Shown: positions 12,901 through 24,194 of the stretch, in pieces
Position numbering within the stretch: position 1 is the stretch's first letter
Layout: each line of letters opens with the position of its first letter
NCBI GenBank assembly: GCA_011316305.1
Contig: SAUG01000019.1
Location: 62,001 to 126,000 of the forward strand
Direction: 5' to 3'
DNA length: 64,000 nt
Source of the DNA: Rusavskia elegans
Lineage: Eukaryota > Ascomycota > Lecanoromycetes > Teloschistales > Teloschistaceae
Notes under the pieces: model-generated
Seen by the model: the letters and a program-made list of their open reading frames with translations, nothing else
What the model was told of the DNA's origin: nothing
Databases searched by the model: none
Program-made: the position numbers and the translations under genes

Positions 12901-13458
12901 CCTTCCGTCCTTGTCCTTGACCTCGAGATCGAGGTTTGTCTTCAGAAGGATTTCGATGATGTCGTTACCCCATTTCATCAATTTCTCGGCTTTCTCGGCG
13001 GCCAGGCATAGCATCAGCGTCTGACCGTCCTCGTCCCTGACGTTGGCGTCGGCCCCAGCCTCCAAGATTGATTTCAATACTTTTGGATGATTGCGTTGGG
13101 CGGCCGGGAAGATGGGTGTCTGTCGAGTCCTGTCCCTCGAGTTCGGATCGGCGCCATGTTCGAAAAGAGCTCTCACGATGTTCTGGTGGCCTAGCTCTGC
13201 AGCTCGATGCAGTGGCGACACTTCACCCACGATCGTGATATTCACTTGGGCACCTCTTTCGAGCAGCAGCCGAGTGAGTGACTCGTTGCCTCGACTGACG
13301 ACACGCTGAAGCGCAATGCGCAAAGCGTCCTTGTAAATCACTTCATGTGGATAACCTTCCGAGATAAGATCATGAACCTTGGCCTCATCGCCTTTCCCGG
13401 CGGCCTGAATAAGGCGTGCGTGCCATGAAGTGGGTCCTTTACTCCCAATTGATGACAT
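9988..13458 (-). CDS. Ankyrin-repeat CorA-like membrane protein
   Basis: The model is complement(9988..10602, 10656..11063, 11137..13458), giving 1114 aa. The introns at 10603-10655 and 11064-11136 restore one frame. Residues about 10-370 hold around ten ankyrin repeats (for example GWTALHNAAEKGFEDVASLL). A low-complexity linker follows, then a fungal CorA-like domain with IVLFMPYLHYETH and VDQLWLWIIGKDLIITSFP. Near the end are a coiled helix (LLDLKQKHANAFEARFARDQ) and two membrane segments, about 945-966 (starting MVFTIVTIVFLPMSF) and about 985-1008. The GMN selectivity motif of true Mg2+ channels is not seen after the first membrane segment, so metal transport is uncertain. The tail is basic and Ser-rich. 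Family membership is clear. Substrate and localisation are not. Confidence 0.87.
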
Positions 13459-14927
13459 GGTTGTGAGCCCGTTGAGCTACAAGCAATTGGATTCTATCAC
13501 ATCAGTTGATGGGTGCCAGTAGACTGCATAGAAGCCTTTGGCCTCAGAGCTGCTGGCGTCATCGTGGTATGTCTGAGTGTACAGGCATAGTAGCACCAAG
13601 GCGGGAAGTCACTTCAATCTCGGCTTGATCATTGGGTAGCAGTCGATCGATGGCATCAGGTTGGATGGGACACTTTGACCAGCCATATGCTGTCGCTGCT
13701 ACAGATAGAACTCAGAAGAAGCTGAGAGTGAGATGGAAAAGTTTGCTAGTGTGGCGCTTGGATGGCGGGGGCAACTTCGGCAGCAAAGTCTTGGCAGCGC
13801 TAGCAAGAGTGCTTCTCAGATATACCGAAGACCGCGTATTCTGCGTCATGGCCGCCTTTTAACCGCCAAGCAACGAGTTTGGTCGCTTTCTCAACGCGAT
13901 ATATAGGCAGGTTTATTATCCAACTTCGAGGGTCCACCTCAAGAAGTTTACTACAATCGCAAATATCATGCTATTCAAGGCTATGAACTTCCCGCCGCCT
14001 AGGACCTGTTTCATCTGAGCCTAAATCAACGGCACCAACGTTAAAGCCTGTTAGACCGATCATCGGGGGCCAATCGCTTAGCGGGGACTAGCCTGTTTAG
14101 GTATAGTAGCCTTGGCATTGGCCTCTTAACATTTTCTGGTTCTCCAGCACATGGATTCTTGATTAATTTAATCAGTGCCTACTCTACCATTTTAATACGT
14201 TTCACTGATAACCCACGACAAGCGAGAAAATGGTTATTCTTAAACCAGTCTCAGGTAGGTACTAGTCAGGTACGTACTCGTGTCTCAAAATAACAGTGTC
14301 CACGTAACAATAATTCCCCTAGCCTGAGCGAGCGAAAACATGGTATGTAGAAACCATCTGTTCCGTGATTCCAGGCGACAAGCGCTCAGGGAGGAGCTGG
14401 CGAAGTATAAGGAGACACACCCTAGCCCTACGGGACTAGGGGGTAAATCTCCACCCTTCTAGCAGTAGAATATTTCTTACTGGCGTGAATAACGGCTGCT
14501 AACCTCTCTGCTAGGAGAGGACTGCCATGAATGGAACGCGCGCTTAGCTTCGAATCCGGCTCTCGCCGCGGAGAAGCCGAAAATACAGCCATGCTGGAAT
14601 GTATGAAGTAGATTAAGAATCAGTAAGAAAAGATATTTGTGCCTCTCCCTCGAATCATGGTCCTATTTGTTCCCCTGAGGGAATTAGGATTACGGAACTT
14701 GGAACATTTACCATGATCCCGACCGCCTTCCTGCTGTTTTTATATCTTGGAAAGCCTGCTTCGTGTTGTTGGGTGCCTGAGAACCCGAAGCGGTGGTTCA
14801 CACTCCCTTACTCGCGTCTGTCATGCAGGTGGTCGAATTAGGCACGCGACAAGATTTGCTGCATCAAAACCTCTTTGCCTCACGACACTACCTGGTTTGA
14901 TCCGAGAATAGTCAAGGTTAAAAAGAT
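13459..14927. other. Long intergenic region
   Basis: There is no supported gene in this 1.5 kb between the minus-strand ankyrin-CorA gene and the plus-strand protease gene. A frame at 13632-13862 has no homology I can name. Composition is ordinary and does not look RIP-mutated. Both upstream regions must lie here. Confidence 0.5.
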
Positions 14928-16351
14928 ATGACGAGTATTACTTTACTGGCTGGACTGGCTCCCTTTCGGCTGAATCGGGGCTCTTTGCCCTTTATGAGAG
15001 CCTTCGCATCAGAGCGGAAGCAACATAGGGCTACTTGGGGCGGAGGGCAACTGAAAATACCGTTGAATCCGCGACAGATAACATCATCGGCTACGAAGAG
15101 ATGGGGAAAAGGCATGGATCAAGCCAAGGATTACCGGAGCGATTCATCCAAGAGATTGATTGGTAGGGAGCCCTCAGCAAGCTCAGTCAGAGATGAAGGC
15201 CACCATTTCAGTAAACGGCTCTGGAGGCTAGCGTATCCGATCATATTGTCCAAAAGATCTCCCTGGATCCGGTATCCTATCTACTTGGTCGTTCGTTTTT
15301 ACTCGTCCTTGTTCCTGCTTTGGTTCTTCTCTCGGGATCAGGTCCCAATCACAGGAAGGTGGCGATTCCAGTGCCTCCCAGTAGAAAACCCACAGCTACT
15401 CGAGGACGGCAACACAATTATGGTGGTCGACACCGGCGGCGAGGGGCTTCTGTCGTCATCAGATGACCCTCGACTGCTACGATTGAAGCAAACCCGGTCA
15501 GTGCTGGATCGAGTCCTGTCAGCAAGCGGCCTGAGCCATTTGAAATGGAATCTTATGGTTATCGATACCCCCGGTCAGTGCACCTTACCCGATAACGCTG
15601 GAATCAAGTGAAATACTCTGTCCAAGGTCTATTATTGACACGGAGCAGACTTATGCGCAGCGTTCGTCTCGCCTGATGGTTTGGTGGAAATGACTACACG
15701 CATGTTCGCAGCCGCGGACTCGGACGACGAGATCGCCGCCGTGCTAACCCACGAGATTGCACACTTGATCGCGCGCCATTCCGAGGAGCAGGCTAGTGAA
15801 AAGTTGATCGGCTGCCTTGCTATGTTGCCCGCGATACCATGCTTGGCACCGTTGCTCATCGTCGCGGATGTTGCTTTACTCCCTTTACTTGGTCTCGCTG
15901 TACCACCACTTGCCTTAGGCGTTTGGCTGCTGCTACTTGCCTCGGACCGAAACTATGAACCTGAAGCCGATGATATTGGCCAGCTGTTGATGGCCGAGGC
16001 CGGGTTCGATCCGAGAGCAGCGATCTCGTTCTGGAACAAGATGAATAAACTGGAGCAGGGGGATTTGAGAGCAAATGCTCGGCTACAAGAATACTGGAAA
16101 TCGGAGCACCTTCATGTGAGCACTGACCTCGTGACAAATTCGAAATTCTGACCAAAATTGCTCAACAGGATAGTCCGTCAATTTCTCGCACTGCTTCCAA
16201 CGTCTGGAAAGCCCTTTACTTGACCGGCAACGGACCGCTTCAGCCAGATATGAGCTCCAGAGAATTGCAAGAATTAGAGGATATTAAGCGACGGTGGGAG
16301 GAGTTCTTGAGACAACGACCTCCTCAAGCCATCAACAGTATAGGGGCCTGA
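14928..16351 (+). CDS. Oma1-like M48 metalloprotease
   Basis: The model is 14928..15573, 15649..16115 and 16169..16351, giving 431 aa. The N-terminus is basic and amphipathic (MTSITLLAGLAPFRLNRGSL), like a mitochondrial presequence. A membrane segment spans about 114-134 (RYPIYLVVRFYSSLFLLWFF). The zinc motif HEIAH lies near residue 250, a second hydrophobic stretch follows, and the third zinc ligand is in EPEADDIG near 320. This order matches Oma1-type inner-membrane peptidases. The conserved STHP segment expected after EHLH is either spliced out as a 53-nt intron (GTGAGC...CAACAG, in frame) or broken by a 1-nt deletion, so the C-terminus is uncertain. It is probably an Oma1 paralogue rather than the sole housekeeping copy. 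Confidence 0.8.
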
Positions 16352-17354
16352 CTGTGGAACGGTATGACTATAAGCTCGGCATCATTGAAGTTATCGGGGA
16401 TCAGTACGTCGAGCACTCTTCGCAGGGTACTAGACCATTACCAGTCTTCATTTCCCGACGGATCCAAAGCGGTCATTATCTGTTTTAAAGATCTCCGACT
16501 TCGGTTACAGCCCAGAAAATCAGGCATAATCTGTAGCCATTCAGTGCGGAAGCTCAGATAGTGGTGTTAGTGGTAGGTAGCTGGGTATCAAGGCAGGAAA
16601 GAAATAGCATCAGCCTAACTAGTAATTCACGATTCTCACAGGCCTATACCTCTCAATTATTAATCATTCCCGGCAATGCACGTCCCGCTGCAAGAGTAAA
16701 TATCTTCGTTGGAATAGAATAATATCAGACTTCGCCTCTTTCTACATGTCACTATCGATCGTTCGACGGGATCTGTATTTGCAAGCCACCTGCCTACTCT
16801 GAGACAGATGTTCATCTTCCTCGCGAGCCATCTCGGGGTCCTCCATTACTAGAAGCATGAACAAAAGGCCACTTGACCACTCTCTGCAAATCAATGCTTC
16901 AGAGCGGTGGCCCCTAAGACTGCTGCGCACCCTTCGGAATAGCTATCTCCAATGAACACTGCCTCTGCCATGTTGACGTGGCTCTATACTGTGTAGAAGG
17001 GACTTGTATACTACAGCGTAGAATCCAGTCCCTCCTCATATAATCTTCCTAACCGCTATCTCTAAGTGGTGCTTCTTTTATCCCTTGTCCAAATATTTGG
17101 AGGTCGAGCAGTTCTTATTATTACTTCGACGACAATTGTAGGAGCCACCATCGTTGTTTCACTTCGAGTCTTCTCACAAGCCGCACGAAAGGCCCTGTCA
17201 GAAGACGACTACAAGATCGCTTTTTCTTTGGTAGGAGGAGTCCACCTGTCAATCGTCTTCATGAGAGTGAGCAAGTAGTCATAGACTATTCATTATACCA
17301 GCGGGATTAAAGTCCGAGTAATGACTATGCGGTTCGACTTATGCAGACCATAGA
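16352..17354. other. Intergenic with a membrane-protein fragment
   Basis: There is no complete gene. At 17066-17278 (+) a short frame has two hydrophobic stretches around a TLRV-like turn and an SEDDYKIAFSLV segment. This resembles the start of fungal rhodopsin-fold membrane proteins (pattern R-x-x-x-R-x-x-G-x-DDY). It has no ATG at its start and ends abruptly, so I treat it as a possible relic. Confidence 0.3.
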
Positions 17355-19170
17355 TTACAGAGTGATAGGGTTATAGAAGTTAAACCTCCCCTTCGGATCC
17401 CACTTCTTCTTCAGCGCTCTCAAACGCTGCAATCTCCACGGCTCATACCCATAAACCTGCTGCAGCGTCTCATCACCATTCGCATAATTCGTATACACAT
17501 TCAACCTTCTCGGCTTTTCCCCATCAACCCAGATCTGGCGCGCCTGTCTGCCGTATCTAGCTGCTGCGTCGTGGTTCGCGGGAGAAGACGGGTAGGTGGT
17601 CGAGAAGGAGCTAAATCGAAGATAACGGAAATCAGTAAACCGTCGCTGTTTGAAGAAGTTGTAGCGCATCAGGGGACTCACACGAGGATATTGTCATCGC
17701 GATGGGCGTAAGCCGAGCTGGCAGGATCGATGGCTTTCATCCCTTGCAATGCATAGCCCTCGAACTGGACAAAGCTGCTGTTCAACGCGGGTGTCTGGGT
17801 GACCATATCGGAGAACAGCTGGTAGATCTTTCTGTTCGCGGCGATGTTATATTCCTTGAGTCCGACGGGGAAGGCCGCCTGTGCCTTACCCGGAGCGCAG
17901 ACCGGGTCCCCAAGACCTGTACCTGTAGCGTGTGCCAGATTCTTGTAGGAGGTTGTGGCGTTGGAGACGACGATAGGCTTAAGGTTGAGGAATGGTTGGA
18001 GATATGGTAGAGCTTGGGCGGGAGTACCGAAGTAGTAGAGTTGGAACAGGATCACAGGCTGTTGGCTTTTAGCGAAGACCTCTTGAGCAGAAGAGAAGGA
18101 TCTTACTTTTGGGTCCAAGTCAGGGTTGAGGATGTAGATGGCGTAGGTGTTGATATCTTTAGGCAGGTTACCACTGTCGAGCAGACGGTTGAGCTGCTCG
18201 AAGAATGGCTCCACTTGGTCTCCGCGGAAGAAGTAGGTCGCATAGTATGTGTCCTGACCTTTAGGGTAGCCAAAGATCTTATGCTTGAACTTGGTAACGA
18301 TGCCGAAGTTGTGTCCTGCACCGCGCATGCCCCAGTAGAGATCTGGATTGGAGGTCTGCGAGACTTTAGTCTCGGAACCGTCTGCCATGACGACATCCAT
18401 CTCGACGATGTTATCGCTGATGAGGCCAGTGTACCCCATATACCTTCGCGCAGAAGCAGTCAGTACCATATGATCTTTACGCACGTAGGGCAGACAACTC
18501 CTACTTTCCAAAGCCCCCTCCAAGGCCAGGACCTACCATACCGACACATCCACAAGCTCCAGTCGCTGGAATGAGAATAAGCCATGTGACCTTGTCAGTG
18601 AAGACGGATGTTGCTCGTACCACAGACTTTGTTGCTCTCGGCAAGTTTGGCCAGTACCTGATCTACGTAGACACCTCCACCCATCGTCGCAGTCCTGGCG
18701 TCTGCAGCAATTTCGATGCTATCAAGTCTAGTCATCCTGATCAGGATGCCATGCTTTATTGTGCCTAGTGCGGAAGGAATGCCATGGCCCCTGTTGATGG
18801 CGAGGAAAGGGAGGTTGACTAGATTGGCAAACTTGACCTGCCAAAACATCAGTGTATGCCGCATTGCGGGTAACATTATTGTCCAACGTACCACTGTTGC
18901 GACATCCTTCTGGCAACCCGGTACCACAACCACTAGGATGTCTCCTTCGGCCTCTGTGCTCCATCGTTCGGTATATTTGCCGAACTCCGGGCTGCTGGGG
19001 AAATAGATGGAAGACTCTTTGCAGAGCTTAGAGCCGAGGTCGGCTTGTATCTTCGACACGCTTGGAGTAAAAGGGAGAGCAGTGAGTTCGATTGGGGTCG
19101 GGATAGCAAAAGTACTTGGAAGCAACGCAAGGAGCGTAACTGCAAGGACGGCGAAGTACATGGTTGACAT
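17355..19170 (-). CDS. Secreted BBE-type FAD-linked oxidase
   Basis: The five-exon model is complement(17355..17610, 17682..18443, 18505..18565, 18621..18837, 18892..19170), giving 524 aa. The chosen ATG gives a clean signal peptide (MSTMYFAVLAVTLLALLPST, then FA). The FAD-binding PCMH fold shows FLAINRGHG, where the family's His-FAD attachment site lies. A Cys sits in the GACGCVG segment at the place of the second (6-S-cysteinyl) flavin bond of berberine-bridge enzymes, followed by GPGLGGG. The C-terminal BBE motif WDPKGRFNFYNPI is present. Such enzymes oxidise alcohols, sugars or alkaloid-like metabolites outside the cell or in the secretory pathway. The substrate cannot be told from sequence. 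No other secondary-metabolism gene is adjacent. Confidence 0.87.
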
Positions 19171-20751
19171 GAGCACTGATTATCGGATGGTAAATAAGAT
19201 GATGTTAAGAGCGGACTCGGTGGCCATTGTATAGGGCATCGTGTGTCGTTGCACATTGCCATTTGTCTTGGGGGTTGCCCCTAGACCCTTCATCCTCGCT
19301 TCTTCGTTGGAAGTCTTACCGTAAGAAGATAATCGACGACACCATTCCGAACATCTCGAGTGGAGATGCCATTTATAGAAGAGGGACTTACTGCGACTGG
19401 GTCTAGATCCAGGGAAATAACGCTGTCCGATGACAGAAGTCGTAACGGCAGGTGACAACCTTCTGGCAGTGTCGCACTCGACCAGTGAGCGACAGATTGA
19501 CCAGTGCTGTGTACGTAACCATATAGAGAATGTAATCGATGTTTAAATTTTACTGGCCTAGAATGAAGCCACGAGAGTATGCGGAGGCCATATACAGGAA
19601 ATGGAAGCGATCGAAGTCGGTCGAGATGCATAGTGGCTTCTTGGCATAATATTTACCGTTTTCCCTTTCTGGATAAACAGCTTGCCTATCTCTCCGTTCA
19701 CGATGTAACAGTAGCTGGATCCGATGACAGCAAGCAGGACAGAGGGTGTCAAGTCTCAATGTGTGACTGGAAAGCAGGCTTTCTCTCTTAGGCGGGAGCA
19801 ATTGTGCTTGCTTCGGAGAGCGGCGTGTGCCCTTGGATAGTCAAAAGCAGGCACCAACCACCCTTATTAAGTTTATAAGGTGGCGTTCCTGCTTGCCAAG
19901 GTGGTGGAGCTCCGAGGGTTGCCGAAACAACATTGGGTGGTATACACAGGGTTGAAGAGGTGCGGGATGTCTCCGAGTACAGTTGCAATAATCGGAACTA
20001 CAACCTTGTAGACATACATGTGCTGACGTTGCAGTAGTGTCGCTGTTGTTCGGCTGAACGACCAGGATGAGAAGTTCTCTATTGGCGGTGTACTTCTGAG
20101 AACAGCTTGGCACTACCAACCCTTGTCATCACATCTCGAAGTCGCTCTCTCCTTTACTCTTAAAGGAGAATACTGTTTGGATTCAGCTCAATCCCGCCCA
20201 CAGCGAGGACCCACCTCATGTACTGCAGCAATTAAATGCATGGGGATCACGGGCTTATATGCTGATGCTAAGGAGTACTCGCTAGAGTATCAAGGGTATC
20301 TCTGTGGCCCCATAACTCTCTAGTTGCTACACACCAGCCGCGTTTCATGCTTTGCATAATTCCACCGTCGATGTCGTAGCTGTTTCATGGCCGAGGGTTT
20401 CAGGCATGTCCACGTACATGACGCGGACGTTGCTGAACCGATGTTCCTGACTAGTGGCAACACCCCAGAATATCTTTCCAGATTGGGTCGGCATGGCCGC
20501 AGAGTCCGTGTAAGTCTTCGTTTCGCCAGGTAAGGGGATTCCATAACCACCGTCTGGTCGGAAACAAACCTTCTACTGAAGTCTCAATTCATCCCGGGTA
20601 TCGTTTCCCTTCCACTTTATATACGTACTACCAAAGCTCCGCCCCTCCCCACAATCGTGTAATTCTCCCGCAAAATTCCATCTGAAGCCTACAAAAAAGT
20701 TGCATCTTCTACCCCTTGACCCTTAAACCGGGTCAAAGCCCACCACCCACA
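19171..20751. other. Intergenic, nothing recognised
   Basis: There are several overlapping short frames on both strands, none with a motif, signal peptide or splice structure I can support. The region holds the promoter side of the FAD oxidase (right of 19170). Confidence 0.45.
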
Positions 20752-21190
20752 ATGCAACCTCTCCTCTCCACCCTCCTCACCCTCTCCTCTCTCCTCCTCA
20801 CCCCTATCACCGCCACCCCCGTCACAGGCGGCACCCTCTAAGCTCGCCAATTCTTCCCAGACGGCCAAGGCCTCATTAACAACAACAGATTCCCCGTTTC
20901 CGACGCCGAGCTCACGAAAGTCCTCGGGACCCCAGGAAACATGGAAGCAGCCAAGGTGTGCGCCGCTCTTGCTCAGCGGATTTAAGGCACCCAGTGGTGC
21001 GACGGTTCAGCTGGGTGACATGGTCGACGCTTATTGCCGTCAAGGTTGGGTGGCAACTTACTGCACCGGGACGCCCGAGACGGTGAAGGTTTGGGGGGTG
21101 GATCCGTTGGATGTTTGTAAGGTTTTGTATACTTGTGCTGAGTATTCGGATAGGGGTGGTGGTAAGGCGGCGGCGCCAGTGGGTCGGTGA
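20752..21190 (+). pseudogene. Disrupted small secreted Cys-containing protein
   Basis: An ATG at 20752 opens a strong signal peptide (MQPLLSTLLTLSSLLLTPIT and on). In-frame codon 30 is TAA (20839-20841), directly before a mature-looking sequence (ARQFFPDGQGLINNNRFP). After KVCAA near 20965 the frame shifts by one and continues with LSGFKAPSGATVQLGDMVDA and a Cys-rich tail to 21190. Five Cys are visible across the two frames. The product would have been about 140 aa, in the size range of secreted effector-like or cell-wall proteins. One nonsense change plus one frameshift make it non-functional unless there is a sequence error. The family is unknown. Confidence 0.6.
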
Positions 21191-21733
21191 AAAGATTGGA
21201 TCGAGTTGGAGTAGGGTGGAGTGGATTAGATAAAGTAATATTGGAGTATCACGCTCGAATTCTGAAAAGTAGTTGTGACATTGTAGTGAATAAATTGGGT
21301 CGTCTTTGATTCCCATTCCCTGCGGACATTTCTATATGTACTCTCACTGATGAATCTTGCGTATCCTGATCAAGCGAGTAGACGTCACCTATCGTCACTG
21401 TATTCAACGAAGATGGCTCGCCCTTCCATCCTTTTGTGCGGACTCCGAAGACTGGTGAAAGGGACCGCTGCTCATGGCTTATCAATCTTAATGGTTCAGA
21501 ATGAAACATCCTACACTGTAGAGAGCCTGAGTCTCTGCGTACCAGACTTGTCAGGTCATAACATAACTCAATCGCAACAAAGGGTATCAACCAGCCGTTA
21601 CCTCGATGGCCTACATCGTTGTAACGATTGCTCAGACGATCACTCTCAAGCGGCACTCTCATTCTTAAATTCCCCCGGTCCCCTCGCCAATATCGATATC
21701 CCCCAAGCCTGCGCCTAAGTAGATAATGGCGGC

Positions 21734-23303
21734 TCAACCGCTTACTGATGCTTTCGTCGCCCAATCTGCCTTCCACAGCCATATCCAACCGCCTTGACTA
21801 CCCTGATTCCAAAATCCAACAAGTCCGCAAGGCAGGAGAACACACTTGAGGGTGAGATAGGTGGGGCCAAAGCGCTTCGTTGTCCTTCGGCCTCCGAATT
21901 GCAATGTATTCGGGCTGAATATACCTTCCATGTCGAATTCGAAGCCGCCCTGCCTGTATGCCTCCACCCCGGACGCCGTCAGCAACAAGCCTACGGAGAC
22001 AGGCTGTGCCTTGAACTTCATCGACTGAATTGACGGGTGAAACCCTATCCTCGCTGCCGGGTACGATATGCAGTCAAGGCCGATCCATTCACCATCCTCG
22101 AAGAATGTCGGAGTGGTCATGTTGGGCGTTTGACAGTTCACGAGTTCGAAAGGTGTAGTCGCAGAGAATGGGCCTGGTAGTGAAAGAAATTGATGGAATG
22201 GTATGAATTGCGATTTTGGCAAAAGTTCCACGGGCAGGGGAGGTTGTTCCCAATACGTACGTCGGGCCTGGTCGCGAACACCCTCTGCCATCCAGTAGAC
22301 AACTAAGATCGCCTTAATCCTCTGCTTGATATTTGATGGTGAAATGGCGGCGCTGTCATAACGGTCCACTTCGTTCAAAAATATTAGCCAACTCGCATCT
22401 GTAAGAAGAAAAGCCCTGCTAGGGTGTGCTGTGGGGGTCCCAGGCTTTACAGAAGGGTGCAGATTATGGTATGATTGCAATGAAAATCGAAAGGAAGGGG
22501 CTATAAGTACCCAGTTGCAACGGCGAATAGATCGCGTCGGTAAGCGGCGATTCGATGACACCTTTCAGAAAGTGGTCCGTGGGGGCCAGCATTTCATCCT
22601 CCTTTTCATCCTCCAACTCAAAAGTGACGTTAGGGTTGTTGTCCGATAAGACTTTAAGCAGGAAGGAGAATGCGAGGGCATAGGCACTAATGCATTGGTC
22701 GATAAGAGTTCCGTGATACCAAGTTATATTGTCAAATATCGGGTTCGGAATTACACCTGATTCACCTAGGATTGGATCTGCATGATCTTAGGTCACGATA
22801 CAATACTTGGAGAGGGACTCTTACGTTGCGCCGCTAATAGCAGGGGCATCCAGGTGATGAATCTGTATCTTAAAATTCCAAGCTTGAGATGTTGGCCCTC
22901 TGATGCTACTTCATCGGCAAGAGCATATTGTGACCATAAAATTTTGGAGGCAGTGGGTGACAAGGGAGGCGACCATGCTGGACCACCCAGGCCATTACGG
23001 TTCGTCGCTATTGCTATGGATTACTGCATCAGCAGTTGTACTTTGTGGTTGAGGAATAAGCACAGATGCTGGCGAGCAGCACGTGAGAGTGCCAACGATG
23101 GTATAGTGTGCCCGGCTTGTAGAATGGGGTGGTAGCTGGGACTACATACCTTTGAAAACCTGGATATTGTTGCAAACGTCGCGGCACCTTCGATTGACTT
23201 GCTGGAATGACAAAGCAGTCTTGCAGGATCCGGAAGTAAGTATGAGCACCAGGATCTCCGTCGGCAGGTCGTCCAGGCGGATCCTTCGAGGGTTACCGCT
23301 CAT
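21734..23303 (-). CDS. F-box domain protein
   Basis: The four-exon model is complement(21734..22398, 22511..22777, 22825..23013, 23150..23303), giving 424 aa. The F-box is at residues about 8-50 (RIRLDDLPTEILVLILT, QQVNRRCRDVCNN). F-box proteins link substrates to the SCF ubiquitin ligase through Skp1. The rest is the unannotated C-terminal body common in ascomycete F-box orphans, with an acidic loop (ELEDEKEDEM). It has no LRR or WD repeats that I can see. The ATG at 23303 immediately precedes the F-box. The first intron acceptor (23014) is the least certain join. The region right of 23303 lacks coding character. Confidence 0.75.
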
Positions 23304-23618
23304 GTCTGCGGCGATTCCAGGACACTGTGTTCGTGCTTCAGACGTACTTGCTAAGAATTCTGGTGAGTATCGAGCGTCTAAGAGGCAGCAAGGGTGAGAA
23401 GGATCTGTGTCGTGCACTGTGAAGACTGTAAACAGAAGGGCCTCCTATTTTCGCCAAGGCGCCAAAAGCGTCAAGCCACAAGCTACCAAGCCACACCGCT
23501 TAGTCAGCCAGGCATGGCCACTAACCCAGACTTCCGGACGAAACGGTTCTTGCTTGCTCCTCGATTGCTTCGACTTTGTCCTCTGTCCTGGTAGGATCTT
23601 GAAAGACTCTCAATCTGT

Positions 23619-23686
23619 ACCAAAAACTGGGGCCTTATAGAGGATTTGATTTTAGTGGGTGTTTGAGGTTATCTGGAGGTTCACAG
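23619..23686 (-). repeat. Dispersed 68-bp repeat, copy 2
   Basis: This copy is homologous to those at 1156-1223 and 24128-24194. The minus-strand reading has an in-frame TAG after PLKSNPL, so it is not coding as it stands. Confidence 0.6.
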
Positions 23687-24127
23687 ATCTCTGACTTGGC
23701 TCGCAGTCGAAATTCGGATTATCATCCCGTCAGTCGAAGAGAGAGGTCGGTTCGGTATCCAGAGAAGGCTCGTATCCAGTGAAACCATCGTTTGAGAGCC
23801 TCTTCCGCCATCAAGTCTCCATCGCGTTAAGGATTCTCGAGGCGCTGCTCCCATCTTTACGCTAGACGTCACTCCTGGGCAATCTCACCTCGAGATGAGG
23901 AGCGCTATCGTTGTGGTCCATCTTCGGCATGCACTCATCCAAAGTACCCCTGTCAGCGCTGGAGCATGGTCTCGACCACCTGGGTTTCTGGCCGGGCAAA
24001 GCCGATGGACGACAAGATATTGAAGCTGTCCGAAGGGTCGGCTCTGCGCGCACTGTGTTGCTAGCAGATGGTCGATGAAAAGACTCGAGTAGATTTCCGG
24101 GGCCCCTGATGTAAATCTCAAATTTGC

Positions 24128-24194
24128 ACCAAAAACGGGAGCCCGCAGAGAATTTGATCTCAGTGGGTATTTGAGGTTGTCTGGAGGTTCACAC
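24128..24194 (-). repeat. Dispersed 68-bp repeat, copy 3
   Basis: This is the best preserved copy. On the minus strand it lies inside an open frame (23885-24328) that runs from a hydrophobic segment (VVLLSILLVGMGLI) into CEPPDNLKYPLRSNSL. The other two copies have stops, so this is the best guide to the parent gene. Confidence 0.6.

Noticed and set aside
18933..19801. Several minus-strand frames of 80-113 aa upstream of the FAD oxidase
   Set aside because: They overlap the signal-peptide exon or each other and show no coding signature.
21350..21718. Plus-strand 122-aa frame downstream of the broken secreted protein
   Set aside because: No signal, motif or splice support; it overlaps another frame on the opposite strand.
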